From Siphonodentalium dalli (taxonomy: Eukaryota > Mollusca > Scaphopoda > Gadilida > Siphonodentaliidae): a stretch of DNA of 64,000 nt. Position numbers and translations under genes: made by a program. The stretch is taken from the NCBI GenBank assembly GCA_032622095.1, contig CP136064.1:131447129-131511128 (forward strand), in the 5' to 3' direction. Shown piece after piece: positions 11,614 through 22,122 of the stretch. Numbering within the stretch: position 1 is the first letter of the stretch; every line of letters begins with the position of its first letter. A model generated the notes under the pieces. That model had not been told where the DNA came from. It saw only the letters and a list, made by a program, of their open reading frames with translations, and searched no databases.

Positions 11614-13422
11614 AGTGTTACAAATATTGTGCAGTTCTCAATTTGGCCTTGATCCACAGCAAGAAGCTTGGAACATTGTCAACAGACAAAACCCGATACC
11701 GAAACCAAGGTTTTTGTTTCAAAACCGAACCAAAACCAAATAGAAAAATTTAAACTCCCCCATCTGTATACATCATAGTGTTGCTGAGGATGTCTCCGTT
11801 CAAACAATGTATCTGACAGCTCTGCACGTTAAGGTGTTATTAAAAGTGGTTAAGGTGGTAAAAATATATGTGCTTTGTGGGCATGACTATTGATAGTTCA
11901 AATGCATACAACATACATATCTGTTAATTGGAAACTGATAACTGATATTGATTGCATAAAGGGGGATTCCTAACAATTCAGGCATGCCTTGATCCATCGG
12001 AAACTTGGTTTGATGCCAAACGATCGAGGAATGCTGATGTCGACAACGGGCACATCACATAAATCAAACACTGTACCTTAAACCTTGACTGAAGCTTTCT
12101 GAAATTTTGAATAAACCTTGTGCCAATGCATTCTCTTATATGTGAGTCTCCCAAATGGAGCATTGCATAAAAAAAATGCAAATTTTTTAAAAGAATTGTT
12201 CTTTTTCTGACATTGTCCCTTTTAAAGACATTATATAAAAAGATAGAAAAATGTGGATTTTGTTATCTCCAAAACCATTTTACACACTTTTTTACATCCT
12301 TGAACATGGGTATATAATTGTTGAAAAATAACTGATTTTTAGTATACTTTCAAGATTGATGATGAAATCATATCAAGCACCATCAAATTAAACTATGCAT
12401 GTCTCATTATGAGGCGCGGGCAATCACAAATAAAATAATATCAATTTGGAGAGGTAACTCCCCTCATTTAGGGTAAAATATTCCAATTACATCTCACCTT
12501 GTTATTAGTACGTCCGTTACAAAAATTGTGAATTATTTTTGGATAACCGTAGGTTATAATATAAAAGGCAAAACCACATTTTTAAAGGAAGACAGATAGC
12601 CCATCACAGAAACTCAGTCTCTTGTTTGTGTTTAGAATTTGTGAACAAGATCGATGCATCTTAATTTTGATACATCCGTTACCATTCTAAAGTTGTACGT
12701 CCATTACCAATTTTGTCACTGTAACTGGTCAGAAGACCAAAAAGATATTTTTCATTTTCAAGTGGCATCATTCATTTGATACATTTCATGTTACATGTAT
12801 ATGCTATAATATCCACATGAACATTAAGGTGTATTCATGGTTCCAGACATTAAATTCAGACAACAACATTCCAAAGCTTGAACGTCAAAATGATATGAAA
12901 TAACTGGATGTAACATTTATTTGATATCAAACAAAATATCATCTTTCATTAGCTCTTCTTATTCCAAATGTGTTATTTTATACACTAGAATCTAAATAAA
13001 ACACCTTATGTTCCATCAACATTAGGAATGGAATGGAATCCTTAAAACATTGCTTAAAATGACAACACTAAATAATATTCAGCTCTGCCACACAAACTAT
13101 TGGGAATAAGACGGCTTGTTATCTGAGTATGATGTGAATCAAAGCAAAAAGCAGTAAACTTACTTGTAATTACTTGTATACAAACTATAAAAAGTGTTTT
13201 TCATTTGCAAACAGCTTATTTCTGATAGAAAATCCACAGATAATAGGGTAATCAAATCAGAAATTCAATTTTCTGAATGGTACGTCCTTTACCGTGGAAT
13301 TGCCCATAAAATAATTAAAAAAACTGCCATATTCTTAGCCTAAATCAACTGAGCTCCACTGGTGATTCAGTCACATCCTTACACACCCATTAAACTGAAT
13401 TAATATTGTTTCATGAATTAAA
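11614..13422. other. AT-rich stretch with motif cluster, no gene
   Basis: About 1.8 kb with no recognisable gene. TACGTCCGTTAC-like words recur near 12508, 12664, 12700 and 13283. At 12092-12180 a fragment TGTGCCAATGCATTCTCTTA matches the hairpins of the MITE at 18.3-18.7 kb, with similar flank to the 7.1 kb element, so it is a truncated relative. Confidence 0.5.
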
Positions 13423-14158
13423 TCTCATATATATTTTGAAGACCTCTGTCTGTCTGTCTGTTTGTCTGTCATTTATACAAATCTACGATTCTCGACCGAT
13501 CGGGACGAAACTTGGTATGTGTGTGTAGTTTGACCAGGCGGTCGACATTGTCGTATTGGCGAGCCTGTGCGGCGCCCGCTTCGCGCAGACGAGATCTCGG
13601 AAACGGGTGGAGCTATCGACTTGAAATTTGCTATGTGAATGTACCTTGCCCCGGATACGAATTTTATCGGGTCGCTGAGCCCGTGCGATGCCAGCTTCGC
13701 GCATGCGCAGACGAGATCTCGGAAACGGGTGGAGCTATCAACTTCAAATTTGCTATGTGAATGTATCTTGCCCCGGATACGAATTTTATCGGGTCGCCGA
13801 GCCCGTGCGACGCCAGCTTCGCGCATGCGCAGACCAGATCTCGGAAACGGGTGGAGCTATCGACTTGAAATTTGCTATGTGAATGTATCTTGCCCCGGAT
13901 ACGAATGTTATCGGGTCGCTGAGCCCGTGCGACGCCAGCTTCGCGCATGCGCAGATGAGATCTCGGAAACGGGTGGAGCTATCGACTTGAAATTTGCTAT
14001 GTGAATGTATCATGCCCCGGATACGAATTTTATCGGGTCGCCGAGCCCGTGCGACGCCAGCTTCGCGCATGCGCAGACCAGATCTCGGAAACGGGTGGAG
14101 CTATCGACTTGAAATTTGGTTTTTGAATAGCCCGGACAACGTCGGGCTCATCGGCTAG
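13423..14158 (+). mobile_element. Non-autonomous Helitron, family 1, copy B (complete)
   Basis: The + strand copy begins A|TCTCATATATATTTTGAAGA (TC at 13423) and ends with the hairpin AGCCCGGACAACGTCGGGCT, six bases, CTAG (14155-14158), then T. It contains a (CTGT)n tract, the GACGAAACTTGGTATGTGTG block and five copies of the 122-bp core unit with GAGATCTCGGAAACGGGTGG near 13588, 13710, 13833, 13957 and 14081. This is the longest and most regular family-1 copy in the window and serves as the reference for the others. The overlapping open frames on both strands come from the repeat unit lacking stops and are not genes. Confidence 0.9.
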
Positions 14159-14890
14159 TTAACATATATTTTTATAGCTTATGAGCATATAGATCTCCAA
14201 CATATTATGCACACCATGTACCATCCCCGCCACCCCTCCCCTCCCCAACCTACATCTCTCCTAACTGTTCTTCTACTCTTGCACTTCCACTCACATGTAG
14301 TTTATGTCTCAAAATTATTATAATTATTGTATTATTATAGGGCACTGACCTATAAGCCATGGCTTCCACAGAGCACCATTAAAGGGTACCATATTGTAAT
14401 ACATGTATATACATTGATCATCAAATAAAATTACTTGAGTTTGATGTGTGTCCTCTGCATTGTATTAAATGTATGTTACAATAGGGAAAACACACGATTT
14501 CATCGATACCATCAAGGATTCAAGGTACATTAAACCGGGGTTACTTGAGACAAAATAGGATATATTTTAAAGGACTAAAACTATTTACTATGAATGGTTT
14601 TTATTCCAATGACAGGTATTTTTACTAAATTGTTAATAATGGCCCAAACAGTGAAATAAATTGAGCTGCTGGTGTGAGCATTTTGTTATTTTTTTCACAA
14701 AATACCCACCATTTGCAAACTTCCACTGCATCTCAGATACAACAGGAACTGTCTGAATAGGAATGTGACCAAGACTCCAGGAATATTGAGGGGGTGTGTT
14801 AACAAATTGTCTTTTTATATATATTATTCATGTTTTTTTTTTAAAGAAAACCATATTTCTGACATACATAATAAACAATATATTTCTAGA
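14159..14890. other. AT-rich stretch, possible retroposon tail
   Basis: No gene. The segment about 14190-14440 (pyrimidine-rich, then TATTATTATAGGGCACTGAC, then a polyadenylation-like AATAAAAT near 14424) looks like the 3' untranslated end of a non-LTR retroposon. This is weak evidence, with no coding part attached. Confidence 0.25.
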
Positions 14891-14892
14891 AA

Positions 14893-15330
14893 TCTTTCTT
14901 ATTCATCCCGAATGGTTGAAGCGTTCTCAGTCGGTACATCCAGTTGATCTCCGCTGATTTCCTCTTCATTTTTGAGGAATATGTCTCTGGATCAGTTTTC
15001 AGGACATATATAACTTGGTATTTTAAGTTGACTGGGTGTTTTGTTTTACGGAAATGGTCAGCTACTGTGGTGTCCTTTTATGAAGGTCCCACAAAACTGA
15101 TTGGTTAGGGATCCTTGCTCTGACCAGAATATCCTTCAAGTTGGGATTTTTCTATGGGCCAGATCAGGTGGATCAGAAAAAAGTTTTCTGCACCTGTGGG
15201 ACACTTTAAGTAGCGGACAACGATGTCTCTGATTTTGAGACCATATTTTCTGGGACGTTTTGGTCCGTTCTCTTCCGTCGTGGAAACACCTCTAATGTTC
15301 CTTTTTCGTGAATCTGTCTGACGCACACTG
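14893..15330 (-). pseudogene. Penelope-like element relic (RT C-terminus and GIY-YIG region)
   Basis: The - strand encodes short pieces typical of the end of a Penelope-like Pol: NLKDILVRARIP (about 15108-15150; family pattern NLKD-LVR), then TVADHFRKTKHP (about 15045-15085) and WMYRLRTLQPFGMN (about 14895-14940), matching the end of the GIY-YIG endonuclease (pattern VA-HF ... W-x-L-TL-P-GLN). These elements copy RNA at nicked chromosome ends. Pieces lie in more than one frame and the N-terminal two thirds are missing, so it is a decayed 5'-truncated copy. The adjoining 15450-15560 segment carries a hammerhead-like motif, which such elements are known to keep in their terminal repeats. Confidence 0.55.
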
Positions 15331-15450
15331 TTGTGGCCGAGTCATTATCGGTCAAGCTGAATAGTGAACTGGATTCACTAGGCATGCTGACACTCGATTC
15401 TGTGGATGTAAGGTTGTTAGGGTATATAAGGCCGACCACACGGCCACTCA

Positions 15451-15491
15451 TTGCCTCCGATGACTCGCACTAGCGAAGAAACGCGTCAGGC
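15451..15491 (+). ncRNA. Decayed type I hammerhead ribozyme motif
   Basis: The elements appear in order: stem I strand GCCT (15453-15456); catalytic-core box CCGATGA (15457-15463); stem II TCGC-ACTA-GCGA (15465-15476), a perfect 4-bp stem with a 4-nt loop; GAAA (15478-15481); a minimal stem III around CGCG; GTC (15485-15487) as cleavage triplet; and the closing stem I strand AGGC (15488-15491), which pairs with GCCT. The very short stem III is the form described for ribozymes in Penelope-like elements. The core departs from consensus in a couple of positions, so activity is doubtful. It lies on the strand opposite to the adjacent Penelope-like coding relic; inverted terminal repeats are known in this family. 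Confidence 0.5.
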
Positions 15492-15604
15492 TCTTGCCTA
15501 AGATATCTCAATCTTTGGAGTTGTAACCCTTCTTTGTGCATTTGCACTTGTTAATTATCATATTTCTGACATACCTGGGGTGATTTGAGACACTGTCTTA
15601 AATT

Positions 15605-16055
15605 AGTGCACTTCCAAGCCTTGAACTAGTGTGTCTGTCATTTGCAGAATGAGGTCCCCAGAGGGCGAATTTAGTGACGTTATCCCACACAGCGGGATAG
15701 CATCACCAATTTCACCCTCTGGGGAACTCATTCTGCATAGACCTCGTCTTCTGGGAAGTATCTATAATCTAAAAATAACATTGTTTTAGTTATTTCTGTT
15801 CAGTTTCTATATCCCCTAATTTGCAGAAGTTAAAATGCATAATTGAGGTCACTAATAGGTCGACATCACCAACTTCAACTGGGGAACTTCAATCTGATCC
15901 TGGGCCTCCCATAGCAGTTGAGGCCTAAACAGAATTAAGGTTCCCAGAGGGTGAAGTTGGTGATGCTAGCCCACCATGTGGGATAGCATCAATAAATTCA
16001 CCCTCTGGGGACCTCATTCTGTAAATGACAGACACACTATTAGAAGGCTTGTGCA
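15605..16055. mobile_element. Foldback MITE with nested palindromes
   Basis: The outer arms pair: GTGTGTCTGTCATTTGCAGA (about 15629) with the reverse complement of TGTAAATGACAGACACAC (about 16020-16037), extending out to GCACTTCCAAGCCTT / AAGGCTTGTGC. Inside, two further palindromes are each built of AGAGGG(C/T)GAA ... TTCACCCTCTGG with GGGATAGCATCA. The centre contains CATCACCAACTTCA / TGAAGTTGGTGATG. Non-coding; no clear target duplication, superfamily unassigned. Confidence 0.7.
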
Positions 16056-16660
16056 ATTCATGTGCATTTTACCCAGATATACCAGGATACCAATACCAAG
16101 TATACCGACAACTAATCGACTAGCACACATGTATGTACTACTACTAGTACTAATATTAATACCAAATCACGTTGATATGACCACTATCTCCCCAAACATA
16201 CTAGGAGAAGATAATACCCCAGTACTGTATATAACAATGCCATGGATCGAGCTACATGTATATGGCCTACTGGGAATGTAATGTAATGCACCATGACAAG
16301 GATGGACCAGTGACAGAGTTTGAAAACTGACCATTATAACCTCAGAGGTGGACACGTGGTCGGCATCATTGAGTTGACATGAAATGTTCTCGATCTTCAT
16401 TCCTGAAATGCACTAGCTGTTTTGCAGTGTTCGACTTTCAGCAAATCAGGCAAAAAGTGTCTTTTTTTTGTTATTTTATTTTTAAACCTAAGTCGGTAAA
16501 TTGAACTAGTTATACCAATGACAGTGAATAAAGATCTAGTCGAACTATACTCTAGAGGGCACAGTGAAAAATTTAAAAAGGAATTCGATCTTCACCAGTA
16601 CATGTATGCAGACAAACAGCAACTTTGTGGCGAGAAATATAAATTCATGGAAAACAAATG
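16056..16660. other. No recognised gene
   Basis: About 600 bp. Open frames at 15976-16281 (+) and 16167-16400 (-) overlap on opposite strands, and the first runs out of the MITE. No domain is recognised. Confidence 0.45.
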
Positions 16661-16667
16661 TTATAAG

Positions 16668-17065
16668 GGAAGTCGGTAGCCGAGATGTAGCGTACTGGTC
16701 TCTATTGCTAGCGGACCAGGGATCGCAACCTGGTCAGGGTATTCTGACAAAAATCAGAACTCGGTCAGATACCAACTTTGTCAGGCTGAAAAGTCTCATT
16801 CGAGATCACTGAATAAAGATCCGAATGAAAAATGCCGACTTCCCCCCATTACAACACTTGTCCAGGGATGTTGTCGTGGGTGCAGTACGCTGTCCGATAT
16901 GGCGCGGACATTAATGGCTGACCCGCATACACGCCTCGGTGTGTGCACGTTAAAGAATGCTACTGGAGTCACCACAGGGTTATAAAGTTACTTGGCCGTG
17001 GTAGCACCAGTGCGTCTACAACCAGAATTGGTTCCTGCACTGTAATATCTACAGATACAGATATT
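16668..17065 (+). mobile_element. tRNA-derived SINE candidate
   Basis: GTAGCCGAGATGTAGCGTACTGG-like sequence at 16675-16698 resembles a pol III A box, and GGGATCGCAACC about 30 bases later resembles a B box (one mismatch to GWTCRANNC). A tRNA-unrelated body follows, with TGTGTGCACGTTAAAGAATG and GGTTCCTGCACTGTAATATC, and then a short degenerate ATACAGATATTTATA tail. The head-body-tail order fits a SINE of the kind common in molluscs. No flanking target duplication was recognised, so the limits are approximate. Confidence 0.6.
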
Positions 17066-18100
17066 TATAGTACACTCTCTTCTAAACATTCCATGTGATA
17101 TATTGTTTTGGGCTTTTATTTTTTGTTTTCACTTCCCTAAACTTGGCCTTGGGCTAAACTTTAAGTAGCAACATAACATCCTTTTTCGTTGTTTTGAGAT
17201 TTTTTTGGAATATTTTGCAAATTCTTGTAATTTAGAACATAAACATTTGACTGAGTTTCACATGCAACTTAGAATTGGTCTAAGTTAGAAAATTTAATTT
17301 GAAAAAATTTCAGTTTTAATACTTGAACAATTCATATTTCGAGAAATGCTCCAAAGTCGAACCCATGATATATTAGAATACACCAGGATTCATTTAGTTA
17401 GGTAATATTGTGTCATTGTCTTACTTAAGGTTATGTTCTGCTGAAATATGATGAAATAGATGGAATTAATTGTCAGTAATGAATGTGCCATGAGGGGCAA
17501 GTGGCGGACAACATGAAAAATTGAAAGTTAATTGCAACATTTTGCGAAGAATGTATATATATCTGAAATGCAGAATGATGGTGCAGTTAAATTATATGAA
17601 TTAAACTCAAGCTCACTTGATTGAATGTCCTTGATGTGATCTTCATAATATTGCCTTTCACTTCTTTAGAACTCCAAGAATGTGAGTGCACCCAACTGAT
17701 TTTCAAAATTCTATACTGTCACAACTATACTTTTACACATCACAGCTTTAAATGAGATTGCGGTATTACATATACATGTATTATACATCACAGAATATTA
17801 AATAGAAACCAATTTTACTTATGTTATACATACAATTTATATACACATAATGTTATACTATTTTGTGTTACATTATACACTTTCAACATGTACAGTATAT
17901 GAATGCCATCAAAATAAAATCTAATCTAACAACTGTAGCGATCTAGCTGACAGCTGTTTTGACCAGACCTGTACAGCAGGTGTGAAACTGATAGCGGTAT
18001 AAATGACAACAATTGATAAGTTGTGTTGGAGACAATGGGAATAAGGTCATGGCCCTCAGAATATATATATATTAATATAGCTTTTGCTTCATAAAAAGCG
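17066..18100. other. AT-rich stretch, no gene
   Basis: About 1 kb. The segment near 17860-17935, ending CAAAATAAAATCTAATCTAA, looks like a retroposon 3' tail (polyadenylation signal and short A-rich repeats) without an attached body. Nothing else seen. Confidence 0.35.
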
Positions 18101-18109
18101 TCCCAGTCG

Positions 18110-18870
18110 TGAACGTGGTTTGCTTCAGGAATTCAAAAGCGGAAGTGAAAACTATTCAGTGAATTATCCCCCTTGTCATACTAATTTGTTTATTTTAGTA
18201 TTTATAGCCGCTCTAATTCCGCGTTAATCCGGAGAGCCTGTTACAGCGCGGCAGGTAAATTATTATTTTTTCTGTCTAAATCATAAGTTTTTAACCCTTT
18301 ACCCAACAAACCGACCAAATAAAGCTTCAACAGCCTAAAATATCTTCGGTCTGTCTCAATAGAACCATACAAATATGGGTATCATTGGAACCGGCTCTTT
18401 GACCACATCAATTGTGATAGTTACAGTTATGCCCTGTGCCAATGCATTCTTTTATATATGCGAGTCGACCATAGGTCGCCTCGCATATATATTAAAGAGA
18501 ATGCATTGGCCTAAAAAAAATCTTGTTTAACACTTTTTACCATTTTTTCTTACATTCTTTAACAATTTTATAATTTTTAATGTGTTAAGCCAATGCATTC
18601 TCTTATATATGCGAGGCGACCTATGGTCGACTCGCATATATAAGAGAATGCATTGGCACAGGGCCATTCTGTTGGGTAAAGGGTTAACCAGCGTTTCTCG
18701 TTATTGAACAAATTACTGTGCCCGACTAATTTTAGAAAAATTCTTTAATCTGGTTATAAATTGATCGCGGTAATTTATTTGAACACTAAACGACAGCTTA
18801 TCCAAAAACATCTCGAAAGATCAATTGTCATGTGATTCAATACACCGCTCAACACACCGCTCCAATCCAG
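18110..18870 (+). repeat. Dispersed repeat R, copy 1, split by a MITE
   Basis: Sequence on either side of the piggyBac-like MITE matches, in reverse orientation, 43920-44215. The left part contains GTGAATTATCCCCCTTGTCA, ATTTATAGCCGCTC and GGAGAGCCTGTTACAGCGCG. The right part contains CGTTATTGAACAA, ATTGATCGCGGTAATTTATT and TTTGAACACTAAACGACAGC. The element itself is unidentified and non-coding. Confidence 0.75.
18291..18687. mobile_element. piggyBac-like MITE with two internal hairpins
   Basis: The TTAA duplication (18291-18294, 18684-18687) flanks inverted ends CCCTTTACCCAACA / TGTTGGGTAAAGGG. Each half carries a long hairpin. The first, at about 18428-18513, is built from TGCCAATGCATTCTTTTATA and AAAGAGAATGCATTGGC around TCGACC-ATA-GGTCGC. 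The second, at about 18588-18663, is nearly the reverse complement of the first. So the element is a palindrome made of palindromes. The paralogous repeat copy at 43.9-44.2 kb lacks the insertion and has one TTAT-like site at the join, which confirms the insertion and its limits. Confidence 0.85.
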
Positions 18871-19214
18871 GTCTATGGTCGGATTGCCTTTTTTAGAATA
18901 CCGGAAGTCAGCTTACAACTCAACGAGCGACATCTCGAGGGAGGTAATATTAATGTCTCTACTTTAAAGTTTAAGTTAACAGTAGCCTAGGCCTACTAAA
19001 GTAAAGCTGAATAATGAATTGTTTTCCCTAAGGATACATAGGAAGGCCTAGTCACAGGCTAGTGCCAGTAGTGGGTCCTAGCTGGCAGTGGCACATGAAT
19101 GATATGTTGCACAGATTATGGCAATTTAATATTTATGCCAATTGTGAATGTATCATTGTAATTTGTATAATGATTAATGTATGGGTTTTCTCCGGGGCAC
19201 GAGGATCGCCTCAT
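18871..19214. other. No recognised gene
   Basis: About 340 bp between repeat R and the long-TIR element; nothing recognised. Confidence 0.4.
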
Positions 19215-19222
19215 TTGGAGAC

Positions 19223-21351
19223 GGGTCCTACTAAACAACGAACACAAACGAACACAAACGAACATAAACGAACACAGGTCCAAAAAGCGGAATAGAAGGG
19301 TGAAATTTGGTTTGTGGGTGCGTGTGGGTCCACTCTATGTGTATGTGGTGTTATTTCCAACTTTGATCACTTATTTTTTGAGTTATTAACATTATTTGAA
19401 TACAAAACTACTAAACAACGAACACAAACGAACATAAGATTAGCCATACTGCAAAGGTGTTAATTAACTACGGCTTACTCTGTCTCCTTGTTAATTGCAC
19501 ATCTGTGAGTTGTTTTTACTGCAAGGTGATTGTCAGTTTTGTCACTGATGGCAATACAAACACGGGAAACATTAGAGGTCGGCGGTATGTATGAATTCAT
19601 GTATGAACGTGATCCGAAGTACGAACTATTGTTTCGCACATAGCCACACATACATATGGTTCTTTCTAAGTTTAATTTCGTCGTTCGATTTTCCACTTCT
19701 CCTCGATAGAGGATATTATGTTCGTTATTTTTATCAGTCGAAAAAGTTGCACATCAAATTTGTTCAACTTCCATCTTAAGATTACTACAGGTAAGGTCAG
19801 TCCCGTCGTAGTTTAGACATCGAATTGCAGCGACATGAAGTTGAACAAAATTTAGTAGTTTGATCGGTTGTTGTGTTTTATAATGGACATGACAGTTCGC
19901 CAGACTTGTGTCTGTTTTTCCTATTTCAATGCGGAAGCGCTGTTGTTTTAAACATTTTTAAACATTGTTATTTAAACATTTGACAAACATTTTACAGTAA
20001 GACAGAATAATATAAATAATGGATTGATTGGAAAGGGGATTAAACAACAAGCACAAGGGCTTTTATTAAGTTTGCTCCCCTTTTGTTTCGCGCCCGCTCT
20101 TCATTAAGTGTATGTAACTTGATTGACCTGGGCATGCGTTAGAACTATGAGAATCACACACATCGTCAAGGACAGACAACGGATCTACTTACACATTAAC
20201 CTAACTATTTAATTAGACGGTTATGATATCGTTGACATGTTTTAGTCGATAATTATACACTCCCCATTTGAGCCAAATAGACCAACTGAACGAAAATGGC
20301 ACCATCCTTGATATTTCTGTGGCATACTAGTACTTATGTCACATTATTGCCTCGTTAACATTCTGATATGTAAATATAAGAAATCAATTATTGTTTCGTT
20401 CATTTCCATGGTTTGTGAATGCTTGTGAACCTGGAAAATGTGAGAAGTGATTCTGCGCGTCACGCCATTTTCAGGCCTATATATGCATTCTTACCCATTA
20501 AATTGAAAGAGACAACCATTCGTTTCCCTAAATGGCAAAGATTAGTGACCACTCGCTCATATACTCTAACAGAATCCCCTCGCAAACCGCGAGAGAAAAT
20601 ACTACATATTTCTTGATTAACTGCTGTCGAATTTAACCACATAGGCCTACATAAATTGGAGAAAAAATTCAGGCTAGAGAGTTCTATCTCCATGTGCACT
20701 CTGATCCGGAAGCGAGACGATGGTTTCGTATGCAAAAGGGTTCTATCTCTAAACACATTTTTTTCTGTTATTATAAAACTGGCGAGTTTCTAGAACTGAG
20801 ACTTCGGATATAATAATATTTTAGTTAGCTTTAACATTTTAAAACATGACGACACACACTGATAACGATTTATGTCTCGAAATTTCAACATAGATTTCCC
20901 AACAAAATGATAAATGTTGGATAGAACCATCTGATTCTCACACGACGATATATAAGCTCGATAAAAAGAGCAACTCAAATGTTTTGTTAGATATGCATTA
21001 AAACGCCGACCTCTGATGTTTCCAGTGTTTTATTGCCATCAGTGACAAAACTGACAATCACCTTGCAGTAAAAACAACTCACAGATGTGCAAAGAGTAAG
21101 CCGTAGTTAATTAACACCTTTGCAATACGGATAATCTTATGTTAGTTTGTGTTCGTTGTTTAGTAGCTTTGTATTCAAATAATGCTAATAACTCAAAAAA
21201 TAAGTGATCAAAGTTGGAAATAACACCACATACACATAGAGTGGACCCACACGCACCCACAAACCAATTTTCACCCTTCTATTCCGCTTTTTGGACCTGT
21301 GTTCGTTTATGTTCGTTTGTGTTCGTTTGTGTTCGTTGTTTAGTAGGACCG
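19223..21351. mobile_element. Long-TIR DNA transposon, MULE- or Merlin-like, non-autonomous
   Basis: A direct repeat TTGGAGAC (19215-19222 and 21352-21359) flanks ends that begin GGGTCCTACTAAACAACG, with TIRs of about 360 bp (19224-19590 and 20999-21350) that are highly similar. The TIR begins with a few (ACAAACGA)-type repeats, and the start motif CTACTAAACAACGAACAC recurs inside both TIRs about 180 bp in (near 19410 and 21160). Eight- to nine-bp duplications with GG ends and long TIRs fit MULE or Merlin types; no transposase is recognised in the 1.4-kb centre. The right end lies only about 430 bp upstream of the inferred TPT1 transcription start. Confidence 0.8.
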
Positions 21352-21359
21352 TTGGAGAC

Positions 21360-21852
21360 CTGGCACTGAAACTGAAAGTCTGATTCTGAATGAGTTAATT
21401 TCATTTTAAAATAATCTGTATATTCTTACTTTACCTGAGTGAGAAAGACAAATTATGAGATGGTCAAGTGTTGATAATGATAATATAACTTTCAGCTGCA
21501 GACTCAGTTCTGAAAAATTCGCAGTAAATTAGTCAGTACATAAAACGTGGGCTGCAGCTGCGAATACAAAATGGTGTGAAGATGGAATTTGAACACTAAA
21601 AAACAAAACAAAATTGAAGAAGCCTTAGGGAGTTGGTAGTTTTATAGAGCCATCCAATCAGTTAGCTGTTCGTTTGTGTGAATTCGAATCGCCTGAGTGA
21701 AACCTCGAAGATTCAGCGAGTACCGGTACACTTTTGACAAAGTACATTTTGGTTAACGTCCTTCACCCTTTGCTCGGTCTTTTTCCGGTAAAAATCAAGA
21801 GGGCTTGCTGCTCAGTTTTCTCGGTGACAAAGAATCCTTGCCATCACCGAAT
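21360..21852 (+). promoter_or_regulatory. TPT1: TPT1 promoter and 5' leader with TOP-like tract
   Basis: The region between the long-TIR element and the TPT1 start codon. A CCAAT-type word (CATCCAATCAG) lies near 21650. CTTTTTCC at 21779-21786 is a C followed by seven pyrimidines, the form of a 5' terminal oligopyrimidine (TOP) start, which TCTP mRNAs are known to carry and which couples translation to growth signalling. If transcription starts at C21779 the leader is about 74 nt. The exact start is inferred from the motif alone. Confidence 0.5.
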
Positions 21853-21880
21853 ATGATCATTTATAAGGATAAGTTTACTG
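21853..21880 (+). CDS. TPT1: TPT1 (TCTP) exon 1, coding part
   Basis: Translates as MIIYKDKFT plus the first base of the next codon, followed by a good splice donor, gtaggt. Animal TCTP begins MIIYKD / MIIYRD, and its first exon ends after about nine codons in phase 1, as here. Joined to exon 2 the frame reads MIIYKDKFTG then DEVLSDSYPIKDDG, matching the family pattern (M-I-I-Y-K-D ... G-D-E-x-x-S-D-x-Y). TCTP is a small, abundant cytosolic calcium- and tubulin-associated growth and survival factor. The start codon is the only one fitting the family; an upstream in-frame ATG at 21805 would add sixteen unrelated residues and is probably leader. The TOP-like tract upstream supports the assignment. 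The oddity is the following intron of 22.5 kb, long for this normally compact gene. Confidence 0.85.
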
Positions 21881-22122
21881 GTAGGTTATTGCAGTTAAAG
21901 TTTTTTTCTACCGAAATATATATTTATTGTTCTTATGTTGACACTTTCTTCTATTTATTACTATCAGCAATAAGAGAAGGTGCGACGCAAATACTGAAAT
22001 AGTTGTTACGTCATTACTTGTTGGCGTATATGGTCATACTGCAGTCAATTTTCATCACAGTTGTTGGGAATTTGTGTCAAAAACCCCAAAAAAACAGATA
22101 CCCCCCACCCCTTACTTATTAT

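Noticed and set aside
13473-14070. Overlapping frames of 64-121 codons on both strands with repeated Arg/Ala-rich peptides
   Set aside because: They are translations of the stop-free 122-bp Helitron core unit, present in several frames and on both strands at every copy; not a protein family.
15105-15451. Two - strand frames of 73-81 codons as a host gene
   Set aside because: They overlap Penelope-like motifs read in a different frame and show no independent domain.
16668-16745. Functional tRNA gene
   Set aside because: A- and B-box-like words are present but no cloverleaf could be drawn, and a SINE-like body follows.
21805-22002. Long frame starting upstream of TPT1 MIIYKD
   Set aside because: The first 16 codons do not resemble the family and the end runs into the intron after a good donor; the TPT1 start at 21853 is preferred.
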